From assembly GCA_024653775.1 (NCBI GenBank), contig JANLHZ010000126.1:1-38520 (forward strand): a stretch of 38,520 bases of DNA, given 5' to 3'. Under the pieces are notes generated by a model that was not told the origin of the DNA, did not search any database, and saw only the letters and a list, made by a program, of their open reading frames with translations. Shown here in pieces: positions 1 to 6,725 of the stretch. Both the position numbers and the translations under genes were made by a program. The first letter of the stretch is position 1, and each line of letters begins with the position of its first letter. Origin of the DNA: Planctomycetota bacterium. Its GTDB lineage: Bacteria; Planctomycetota; UBA8742; JACQVU01; JANLHZ01.

Positions 1-1683
1 GCGTACAAACTCGATGTGGCCGGCGACATCAACTTCACGGGTTCGCTACTACAGAACGGCTCGCCTTTCTCAGCAGGCGGCTCCCTCTGGACCGACAACC
101 TCGGAGACATAAACTACTCCGGAGGCAACGTCGGTATCGGTACGAGCGAGCCAGTTGTAAATCTCCACGTCGCAAGCAGCGCTGGTAACGATACCGCCGT
201 ATTGATCGACGCGGGTGACGGGGAAATCGCAGGCAATCCTTCGCTCATGTATGGCATTGGAGGGCTCCCGGTCTGGGTATCCGGGGTCGACGGAGAAAGT
301 GGCACTTACAGTGTAAGCAGTCTCGGCGGTGACGTCGCGTTCGCGGCGAACGTTATCGGAAACGTCGGCATAGGCACGTTAACCCCCAATTCGACGCTAC
401 ACGTTTCGGGTTCGGGCAGCGACACGGTACTCACTCTCGCGTCGGACATCTCTGCTAACGCGAAAATAAGTTGGGGCGACAACAGCTCGATTTACTGGAC
501 ATCGGGTTTCAACGCCTCGGACGGATCGTTCTCGATCGACAACGTCGGTCTCTCTTCGACTCCGCTATACCTGGATATATCGAGCGGAAACGTCGGCATC
601 GGGACCACGACTCCGTCTAGCGCGCTCGACATCGCGGGAGACATCAACTTCACGGGGACGCTCTATCAGAACGGCTCCCCGTTTTCCGCAGGCGGCGGCT
701 CCCTCTGGACAGACGCAGGCTCCGTCATTTATTACGACGGCAACGTCGGGATCGGCACCGCCTCGCCGGCGTCCTCGCTAGACGTCGTAGGCGACATCAA
801 CTTCACCGGGACGCTGCTGCAGAACGGCTCGCCGTTTTCCGCAGGCGGCGGCTCCGTCTGGACCGACAACCTCGGAGATATCAGCTACTCGGGAGGCGCG
901 GTCAGCATAGGCGTCGCGGACACAACGTTCGGTCTTACTCTCGGCAACTCCACTAACTTTGGAATGCTGCACGGTTCCGTCGCTCCGTTTTCGATCTACC
1001 AGCAGGGAACCGCCTGGGTAATCGACGGCGAGCAGACCGACGCGGACAACACCACGCTCGTCATCCGAACAGGTGCGGAAGATCACATCCGCATGGGAGT
1101 CGGCGCGTTTTCCGGCGCGGGCATTGAGGATATCGCATTCGGTACAATCGAAGGTGTTCCAGCGATGGTGCTAGATAGCGGAAAACTTGGAATCGGCACC
1201 TCTACGCCCTCCGCGGCGCTCGAAGTCGCCGGCGATGCGATCGTTCTTGGTAACGTTTCGACATCAACCGGATTCATAGGCGACGGCGCGGGACTCACGA
1301 ATATCGGTTCTTCGAGTCTTGCGCCCAACGCGCTCGACGGGATGGACGGGTCGGGACTCACGAACCTCCCGTTCCAGAGAAACGTTACGACAGTCACTGC
1401 TCTGGTTACGCTGGACGGGACCCACCAGGTCGTCATTGCGGATCTTTCGGGAGGCGACTTCACGATTACGCTTCCCGATCCGACAACGTGCCAGGGCAGG
1501 TGCTACACCATCAAGAACACGAATGGCGTAGAAAGTTTCCTCACTATCGCGACTCTCGGAGGAGCGAACGTCGAGTATAGTCCGACCTACGACCTGCTCG
1601 ACGATCAGGCCGCGACGTTCATCAGTGACGGCACAAACTGGTGGAACATTTCTACATCGGGCGCCGGCGGAGCAGTACAATAA
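1..1683 (+). CDS. Repeat-built surface or tail-fibre-like protein, 3' part (5' end outside window)
   Basis: The frame is open from the first base of the window, so the gene starts upstream; an in-frame GTG at 16 is probably internal. About 560 residues are visible. They are built from two interleaved repeats: a GIGT-x-x-P motif followed by a short beta-like segment (at least five copies), and three near-identical modules carrying GDINFTG and QNGSPFSAGG followed by a W-T-D step. Such GIGT/P repeats are common in large bacterial surface proteins and phage tail-fibre-like proteins, where they probably form a trimeric beta-rich shaft. The last 120 residues are non-repetitive, with TFISDGTNWW near the end, like the C-terminal knob of such fibres. 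No transmembrane anchor or chaperone domain is seen. The function is inferred from architecture only; it could be an adhesin, an S-layer-associated protein or a prophage remnant. Confidence 0.75.
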   Translation, partial: AYKLDVAGDINFTGSLLQNGSPFSAGGSLWTDNLGDINYSGGNVGIGTSEPVVNLHVASSAGNDTAVLIDAGDGEIAGNPSLMYGIGGLPVWVSGVDGESGTYSVSSLGGDVAFAANVIGNVGIGTLTPNSTLHVSGSGSDTVLTLASDISANAKISWGDNSSIYWTSGFNASDGSFSIDNVGLSSTPLYLDISSGNVGIGTTTPSSALDIAGDINFTGTLYQNGSPFSAGGGSLWTDAGSVIYYDGNVGIGTASPASSLDVVGDINFTGTLLQNGSPFSAGGGSVWTDNLGDISYSGGAVSIGVADTTFGLTLGNSTNFGMLHGSVAPFSIYQQGTAWVIDGEQTDADNTTLVIRTGAEDHIRMGVGAFSGAGIEDIAFGTIEGVPAMVLDSGKLGIGTSTPSAALEVAGDAIVLGNVSTSTGFIGDGAGLTNIGSSSLAPNALDGMDGSGLTNLPFQRNVTTVTALVTLDGTHQVVIADLSGGDFTITLPDPTTCQGRCYTIKNTNGVESFLTIATLGGANVEYSPTYDLLDDQAATFISDGTNWWNISTSGAGGAVQ

Positions 1684-1709
1684 CGCGAAGCTTGCGGCTC
1701 CCGGGCGCT

Positions 1710-1737
1710 TTGACGAAGCCCCGGAATCTGTTATGAT
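1710..1737 (+). promoter_or_regulatory. Sigma-70-like promoter placed for a leaderless transcript
   Basis: TTGACG at 1710-1715 and TATGAT at 1732-1737 are separated by 16 bp. The expected start point, about seven bases past the -10 box, falls on or next to the A of the ATG at 1744. No Shine-Dalgarno sequence precedes that ATG, so the DUF58 mRNA may be leaderless. Confidence 0.6.
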
Positions 1738-1743
1738 CGCGGA

Positions 1744-3180
1744 ATGAATCTCCGCGGCGACGAAACGTATCTTCCGCGCTGGAGCGTCCTGATGACGCTA
1801 TCTGCGACCGCTCTCGTGCTTGCGTACCTTTACGACAGCTTCCTGCTCGTGGCGGTTTCCGCGAGTCTGCTGACGATTCAGTTCTCGTCGTTCGCGCTGA
1901 TTCATTACCAGATTTCGCGGCTCAAGATCACGCGGATGGTTTACCAGCGCGCATTCGAGGATTCCGAGGTCGAAGTCTTCGTCATCGTGGAAAACCTCGG
2001 GCTATTGCCCGCGTTCTTCATCGAATTCGAGGACAAGTTCTATCCGGGCAAGCCGCAGAATCCGTCGCTCTTTTTCGACGCGGTCAAAAGGCGCGAGTCG
2101 ATCGTCCAGAGCTACGAAGGGACCTGCTCGCGCGGCAGAGGCGCTTTCATCATCGGACCCGCGAACGTCTACATTTCCGACCCTTTCTACATTTTCCGCA
2201 TTCGTGGAGAGGTCGACATTCGAAGCGACCTGCTTGTGTATCCGAAGCCGGAGGATTTGACGAACATCGACGCGCTCCGCACCAAAGCCGCGCAGATCGT
2301 CGGCACGGAATGCGTCGATACGAGGTCAGGCCACAGCGCGAACTTTCTCGGCGTGCGCGAGTTTCGCTCGGGAGACAACCCCAGGCACATCGACTTCAGA
2401 AACAGCGCGAAGTGCGGCCAGCTCATCATCAAGGAGTTCGAGTATTCATCGTCCATGGACGTGACTATATTCATCGATTTCTTCCGCGGCGCGAGGCTCG
2501 GCTTCGGAAGGACCGCAAACCTCGAATACTCGATAAAGATCGTCGCGAGTCTGATCGCGCGGATCGCGGCAGACGGGCATCGCGCGTCGCTGATCGGCGT
2601 GAGGGAGAAAAAGCTCGTCTACTGCGAGCCGGCGAGGAGCGAAATGGCGGTGTATTCGATGCTCGAGGAACTCGCGCTTTCGAATTCCGACGGCGGTGTG
2701 CCGCTCGAAGAGATCGCGCTCGATCTTTCGGACCACGTATTCTACGGCGGGACCGTCGTGTTCGTCGTCAGCAAGCTTTTCAGTGAGAGCATAGACAAGT
2801 GGGCTGTCGCGTTCGCCACCTACAAGGCGAAAGGCGCGAACGCAATCGTCATCAGGATGCTCGAGACGGGTTTCGTCGCTCCGGTGCTGAATCCGAGAAT
2901 CAGGGCGGAGAAAGCCGCGCTGGAGGAAATCTTCGAGGGCCTTTGCCGGGACTGCGGAGTAACCTTCGTCAGATACCGCAAAAACGATTCGATCGCGGTG
3001 CTCTTCGAGGTCGAGGAACTCGAGCCGAATTTCGCCTTCTCGACCAAAAAGAAGGCTATACCGATAGAGGACGACGAGTCCGCGTTTTCATCGGACGTCC
3101 CGCGCGCGATCCCGATCGAGATCGACGACCGCAGCGAGGAGAGATCGAGACCAGCGAGGAAGCCTCTGTCGTGGGACTAA
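1744..3180 (+). CDS. DUF58 domain-containing membrane protein
   Basis: A 478-residue protein with two closely spaced hydrophobic segments at about residues 14-55, a beta-rich middle region, and the DUF58 signature GVREFRSGDNPRHID at 203-217. A vWA-like fold follows; VTIFIDFFRG and later strands match that core. DUF58 proteins are usually encoded beside MoxR-type AAA ATPases and are thought to help assemble or regulate envelope complexes. No MoxR gene is present here, so this copy is an orphan within the window. The C-terminal 60 residues are charged and look disordered, with PIEDDES and PIEIDDRS repeats. The ATG at 1744 is chosen because the promoter ends seven bases upstream and the first membrane segment begins shortly after it. 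A strong terminator follows the stop. Confidence 0.88.
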   Translation: MNLRGDETYLPRWSVLMTLSATALVLAYLYDSFLLVAVSASLLTIQFSSFALIHYQISRLKITRMVYQRAFEDSEVEVFVIVENLGLLPAFFIEFEDKFYPGKPQNPSLFFDAVKRRESIVQSYEGTCSRGRGAFIIGPANVYISDPFYIFRIRGEVDIRSDLLVYPKPEDLTNIDALRTKAAQIVGTECVDTRSGHSANFLGVREFRSGDNPRHIDFRNSAKCGQLIIKEFEYSSSMDVTIFIDFFRGARLGFGRTANLEYSIKIVASLIARIAADGHRASLIGVREKKLVYCEPARSEMAVYSMLEELALSNSDGGVPLEEIALDLSDHVFYGGTVVFVVSKLFSESIDKWAVAFATYKAKGANAIVIRMLETGFVAPVLNPRIRAEKAALEEIFEGLCRDCGVTFVRYRKNDSIAVLFEVEELEPNFAFSTKKKAIPIEDDESAFSSDVPRAIPIEIDDRSEERSRPARKPLSWD

Positions 3181-3216
3181 GAAATTATCTCAAGCAAGCG
3201 ACATCGATAATTCGGT

Positions 3217-3245
3217 GCCGTCAAACGAGACGTTTGACGGCTTTT
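3217..3245 (+). terminator. Rho-independent terminator after the DUF58 gene
   Basis: A perfect 11-bp stem (3217-3227 with 3231-3241) closes a three-base AGA loop and is followed by TTTT at 3242-3245. It lies 37 bases after the stop codon at 3180. Confidence 0.75.
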
Positions 3246-3272
3246 GCGGACGAGGACGTCCGCGGTCCCAGG
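3245..3272 (+). repeat. 28-bp dispersed hairpin repeat, copy 1
   Basis: A 28-bp sequence containing the palindrome GCGGACG-AGGA-CGTCCGC. A base-for-base identical copy occurs in inverse orientation at 30147-30174, 27 kb away. Here it directly follows the T-tract of a terminator. Confidence 0.8.
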
Positions 3273-3316
3273 TGCCCTCATTTTCGAACGCGTTTCCCGA
3301 TTTTTCGAAATCGTCT

Positions 3317-3344
3317 TTGACGACCCGTCTGTAGAAGTTAGAAT
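3317..3344 (+). promoter_or_regulatory. Promoter of rpsU and tRNA-Tyr
   Basis: TTGACG at 3317-3322 and TAGAAT at 3339-3344 are separated by 16 bp, the same spacing as the promoters at 1710 and 12240. The predicted leader to the rpsU start is about 63 bases. The tRNA lies 14 bases after the rpsU stop and may share this transcript. Confidence 0.6.
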
Positions 3345-3413
3345 TCCCTCCCTGAAATCAAGGAATGGATAGGCGGCAAGTTTCGAACGTTTTCGTAATG
3401 TCAGGAGTTAACT

Positions 3414-3620
3414 TTGGTCAAGATAGCAATTCGTAAGGGAGAGTCGTTCGAGCACTCTCTAAAGCGTTTCAAGCGCATCTGCGCGCGCGCTGGCATTTTT
3501 TCGGAAAGCAAGAGGATCGCGTATTTCGAAAAGCCCAGCGACAAAAAAAGGCGCAAGGAGAAGGCGAGACTCGCCACAATCAGAAAGTCGCAGTCCGCTG
3601 CGAACAGAGGTCTGAGCTAG
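3414..3620 (+). CDS. rpsU: 30S ribosomal protein bS21
   Basis: A 68-residue, strongly basic protein that matches bS21 along its length: an N-terminal VKIAIRKGESFEHSLKRFKR segment and a lysine/arginine-rich helical tail with KKRRKEKARLA. It is a small-subunit protein near the anti-Shine-Dalgarno end of 16S rRNA and takes part in translation initiation. The start is TTG at 3414, supported by AGGAG at 3403-3407 with six bases of spacing and by alignment of the first residues with the family. bS21 is absent from archaea and several bacterial phyla, so its presence places the DNA in bacteria. tRNA-Tyr follows at once, a compact translation-related unit. Confidence 0.95.
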   Translation: MVKIAIRKGESFEHSLKRFKRICARAGIFSESKRIAYFEKPSDKKRRKEKARLATIRKSQSAANRGLS

Positions 3621-3634
3621 CCGCGTCTTAAGTT

Positions 3635-3717
3635 CGGTCGGTGCCCGAGCGGCCAATGGGGGCGGGCTGTAAACCCGCTGGCGTACGCCTACAATGGTTC
3701 GAATCCATTCCGGCCGA
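3635..3717 (+). tRNA. tRNA-Tyr (anticodon GTA)
   Basis: A class II tRNA of 83 bases. The acceptor stem pairs CGGTCGG (3635-3641) with CCGGCCG (3710-3716), with one G-U pair. The D stem is CCC/GGG, the anticodon stem GCGGG/CCCGC holds loop CTGTAAA, a long variable arm follows, and the T arm AATGG/CCATT holds loop TTCGAAT. The discriminator is A. CCA is not encoded, as TGA follows. The first pair is C1-G72 rather than the G1-C72 usual in bacteria. Confidence 0.95.
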
Positions 3718-3750
3718 TGATTTTTTTCAGGCAGCAGACGCAAGGTCTGC

Positions 3751-3820
3751 GCCTGGGAGTGCAGACGTCCCGTCTGCGCAAGCTCCGTAGGATGCGGCCA
3801 TCTGGTCCACGCTCCCAGGC
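3751..3820 (+). repeat. REP-like element between tRNA-Tyr and the helicase gene
   Basis: Outer arms GCCTGGGAG (3751-3759) and CTCCCAGGC (3812-3820) form an inverted repeat of 70 bp. Inside the left arm, GGAGTGC is followed by the palindrome GCAGACG-TCC-CGTCTGC (3761-3777). The same GGAGTGC head precedes hairpins at 29222 and 31751. Another hairpin, GCAGAC/GTCTGC with a five-base loop, lies just before it at 3732-3750. The helicase gene ends at 3842 on the other strand, so these structures may also end transcription. Confidence 0.6.
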
Positions 3821-3841
3821 TTATCCTATGAATGGTCTCCG

Positions 3842-6112
3842 TCATTGCTCCGCAAAGATGTGAAGAATTCGCTCCCGCAGCGTCAACCCCTTAGCGGCTT
3901 CCGCTAGTGATTCCTCGAACTCCTTCCAGCGCGGAAATCCCAGGTGCCTTTCGACCGCGATAACGTGCTTGCACTGACTCCCGCGATCCGCGAAGTCCTC
4001 GCAATCGCACCGCAGTTCGAAGTTCTCCGGGCCTGCGCCCAGGGTCGCATCGACTACGTGCGAACCGTAGCCGGAACTGACGACGAAAGCTCCGTTGTCC
4101 GTGGCGACGTCGAGCCAGAGCGAGCGCCTGTACCTTCGCGCGGACTCGGGGAAGAAAATTTCGACGCGATCCGCGCCCGCGGGCTTACCCGGCATCCAGA
4201 GGTCCGACTTGATCAGCGCGTTCGCGTTTTCGATCAGTCTTCGCGCCCGTTTTTCAGAACATCCGATCGCGGATGAAAGTTCCTTCGCATCGAAGAGCGC
4301 GAGAGCCTCCGGACTATCGACCCCCGCTCCTGCGAGTTTTGCCGCGTTTTTTTCGCCCACGCCGCTTACCATCCCTATATCGCTCAAGAATTTTCCTTTT
4401 CGAACGACCATCCTCGCGGCGCCGAACACCGCGCGCAGACTTCTCAGTTTCGACGGTTCGAGTTTCGACGCCTCTGCTACTGCAAGAGCCACGTCGAACA
4501 TTCGATGCCATTCTCCCGCATAAGGCTCCTCGAAAATGAACGAGCCGTCGGGGCCGGAAGACGCGAGAGTCGCGGAAGAAAGCGCGGGAACGACGTCTCT
4601 GCCCGTCGTGTCCGGAATCCGAAGCTCGCTCGAAGGTACGTCCAGAAGTTCGCTCCGGATTGCGAACAGCATTCGCGTAATCGTGGCGAGTTCGTGCTCC
4701 TCTGGTCTGTACCAGCGGAAGTCGTCCGCCGCGAGCGCAGAGACGAGGAACGCGTCGAAAATCGCAGGCCTTTCGAGTTTCCGGAGCAGGCCGTCGATCG
4801 CGCAAAAACACGCGGGCGATATCCCGTGCCGGAGCGCCGCGCGTCCAGCCTTCGTGGGCGCGAGTCTCGCTGGATCGTTCCGTTTCCGCTCGATCATCGA
4901 TTTTCGGATCAGCTCGTCCGCGATCGTCGCGAACCCGCCCGGCGCGCCGGTCTGCCCGAAAAGCGTCGAACCGTGGAACGTCCGCGCGAGCTCCTCAGTG
5001 CGGGTCGAAAGTCCGCACGCGATCTCGACGAGAGTCTGCTCCAAGGTCGCCGATGGCGCGGAAAGCTGGCTTTCGATCGCGCCGACATGTCCGCTCAGAT
5101 ACGAATCCGCGAACGGATTTCGATTGTGAGCGAAGACGAATCCAGCGCCGCGGGAGTCAAGCCCTGGCCGGCCCGCGCGTCCGAGTTTCTGCAGAACGGA
5201 CCTTGGCGAAAGATGCGTCCAGCCGCCGGCGCGGGGAATCGCGTCGTCGAACACGACGACGTTCCGCGCGGGAAGATTCACGCCCATATCGAGCGTCGGC
5301 GTCGCAAACAGCACGCGAAACGTGCATTCGCGAAACGCGCGCTCGACTCCCTCGCGAACGTTCCTTCCAAGACCGGCGTGGTGGAACTCGCAGGAATGCC
5401 CGATCTCGCTAAATTTCAGTGCGAGAGTTTCCGCGCGCTTTCGCGAAAGCACGAACACGATCGTCTGCTCGTCCTTTCGCTCCCCAAGTATCCGGACGAG
5501 TTTGTCCAGCTTCTCGCGCGGATAAAAATACCGTTCGATTTTCACCTCCAGCGGCACGGGCCGTCTCGAATCGCGAAACGTTTTCGCGTCCAGCCAGCGT
5601 TCGAGTTTCGATGTGTCGCCCAGAGTTCCTGAAAGTCCGACGATCCTCGCGAGCGGATTTAGCCTGCGAAAGCGAGAGATCGTCCCCTCCAGCCTTGCGC
5701 CGCGGGTATCGTCTTCGAGCAGATGGATTTCGTCGAACACGACAAGCCCGAGCGACGCGATGAACAGCCAGTTTCTCCGCCAGTCGCGGAGGACGAGGTC
5801 GAACCGCTCGTTCGTGAAAAGCTGCGCGTCCTTATCGAGAGCGCGCGCCATTTTCGGCGCGCCTCGCCAAAGCGGAGCGAAACTGCGCTCTGGAAACTTC
5901 GCTTCGAGACTCGCGAGCCGTTCTTCGAGTATCGACCTGAGCGGCGAGACGTACGCCGCGCGAAGGCCGCGCACTATGGTCTTCTCCATCATCAGTTCCG
6001 CGAGCCGCGATTTCCCGCTTCCCGTCGGCATCTCTATCAGAAGGTTCTCCGAGCGATCGAGAAAGCCTTCGCGAATGAACTTCCGCTGCCCCGCGAAGTT
6101 ACTCGACTTCAC
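3842..6112 (-). CDS. Ski2-like DEAD/DEAH-box helicase with HhH and C-terminal SWIM zinc finger
   Basis: A 756-residue SF2 helicase. A Q-motif-like glutamine is at residue 9 and Walker A MPTGSGKS at 28-35. DEIH in VVFDEIHLLED lies near 126, motif III SGTLGD follows, and motif VI is QKLGRAGRPG in the second RecA lobe. Downstream come a winged-helix-like stretch, a helix-hairpin-helix (SGVGEKNAAKLAGAGV) and a SWIM zinc finger with spacing C-x-C-x9-C-x-H (CDCEDF...CKH). The core resembles Hel308/Ski2 DNA helicases; the added SWIM domain suggests nucleic-acid or protein contact. The enzyme probably unwinds branched or damaged DNA, but the substrate is not shown by the sequence. The GTG start at 6112 lies inside the 3' end of the upstream lipoprotein gene (14-base overlap), implying translational coupling. 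Confidence 0.85.
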   Translation of the reverse strand: MKSSNFAGQRKFIREGFLDRSENLLIEMPTGSGKSRLAELMMEKTIVRGLRAAYVSPLRSILEERLASLEAKFPERSFAPLWRGAPKMARALDKDAQLFTNERFDLVLRDWRRNWLFIASLGLVVFDEIHLLEDDTRGARLEGTISRFRRLNPLARIVGLSGTLGDTSKLERWLDAKTFRDSRRPVPLEVKIERYFYPREKLDKLVRILGERKDEQTIVFVLSRKRAETLALKFSEIGHSCEFHHAGLGRNVREGVERAFRECTFRVLFATPTLDMGVNLPARNVVVFDDAIPRAGGWTHLSPRSVLQKLGRAGRPGLDSRGAGFVFAHNRNPFADSYLSGHVGAIESQLSAPSATLEQTLVEIACGLSTRTEELARTFHGSTLFGQTGAPGGFATIADELIRKSMIERKRNDPARLAPTKAGRAALRHGISPACFCAIDGLLRKLERPAIFDAFLVSALAADDFRWYRPEEHELATITRMLFAIRSELLDVPSSELRIPDTTGRDVVPALSSATLASSGPDGSFIFEEPYAGEWHRMFDVALAVAEASKLEPSKLRSLRAVFGAARMVVRKGKFLSDIGMVSGVGEKNAAKLAGAGVDSPEALALFDAKELSSAIGCSEKRARRLIENANALIKSDLWMPGKPAGADRVEIFFPESARRYRRSLWLDVATDNGAFVVSSGYGSHVVDATLGAGPENFELRCDCEDFADRGSQCKHVIAVERHLGFPRWKEFEESLAEAAKGLTLRERILHIFAEQ

Positions 6113-6647
6113 GTCGTCTCGCGTTCGCGTAAACCGTTGCGAATCTCGTTTCCGCCGCGGAAGGGTCCTGTCCTTCGATGAATCCGCGGATCAGCCACTT
6201 TCCCTCTGATTCCGCGAGGACGATGAACATCTGCCCGCTGTTCGCGCCAGCAATAGTCACCCGCGAGACGCCTTCCGACGGATACTCCACGTCCTGCTTG
6301 ACCGAAAACGTCCCTGCTGGCGGCGAGATCGACGCGTCGTCCATCCGGAGCAGATTCGCGAGCGCGACCCGTGCCTCCGGAACCATCAGCTCGCCAACGC
6401 GGGTCCAGTTAGCGCCTTTGCTGTAGAGAAGGAAGTCCTCGACGGCTTTCCTGACCTGCGCGCTCCGCTCCGCCGCGGGGTCCCTCGCGGGCGCTGCGGG
6501 CCTTCCGGGCGCCGGGAACTCGAACGGCTCCGCGCCGCCGGTGCCGCCTCCGTTCGATGCGTCGTCCCCGCCGCACGCGAAAAACGTTATCGCGGCGAGC
6601 GCCGCGATAATGAATCTGTGATGAATTCTGTGTCCCCAGGTTTTCAT
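6099..6647 (-). CDS. Predicted lipoprotein of unknown function
   Basis: A 182-residue protein that begins with a basic stretch, a hydrophobic segment and a lipobox-like FFAC with the lipidation cysteine at residue 25. A glycine/asparagine-rich linker and a proline/alanine-rich stretch follow. The folded part of about 120 residues contains VRKAVEDFLLYSKGANW and a C-terminal beta-rich region (GKWLIRGFIEG), similar in feel to NTF2/SnoaL-like cystatin-type folds, but no family is recognised with certainty. The ATG at 6647 is preferred; an in-frame GTG lies four codons upstream. No clear Shine-Dalgarno sequence is seen for either. The stop overlaps the helicase start. It probably sits at the outer or inner membrane surface. 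Confidence 0.65.
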   Translation of the reverse strand: MKTWGHRIHHRFIIAALAAITFFACGGDDASNGGGTGGAEPFEFPAPGRPAAPARDPAAERSAQVRKAVEDFLLYSKGANWTRVGELMVPEARVALANLLRMDDASISPPAGTFSVKQDVEYPSEGVSRVTIAGANSGQMFIVLAESEGKWLIRGFIEGQDPSAAETRFATVYANARRREVE

Positions 6648-6674
6648 ATCTTGTCTCACTTATCTGTTTTGTTC

Positions 6675-6723
6675 GTGGCACGGGCATCTTGCCCGTGAAC
6701 CATCGGCGAGACGCCGATGCCAC
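6675..6723. repeat. Double-hairpin intergenic element
   Basis: Outer arms GTGGCA (6675-6680) and TGCCAC (6718-6723) enclose two hairpins: an 8-bp stem with TCT loop at 6679-6697 and an 8-bp stem with AGA loop at 6701-6719. The whole 79-bp gap between the glycosyltransferase and lipoprotein genes is little more than this element. Confidence 0.65.
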
Positions 6724-6725
6724 AC

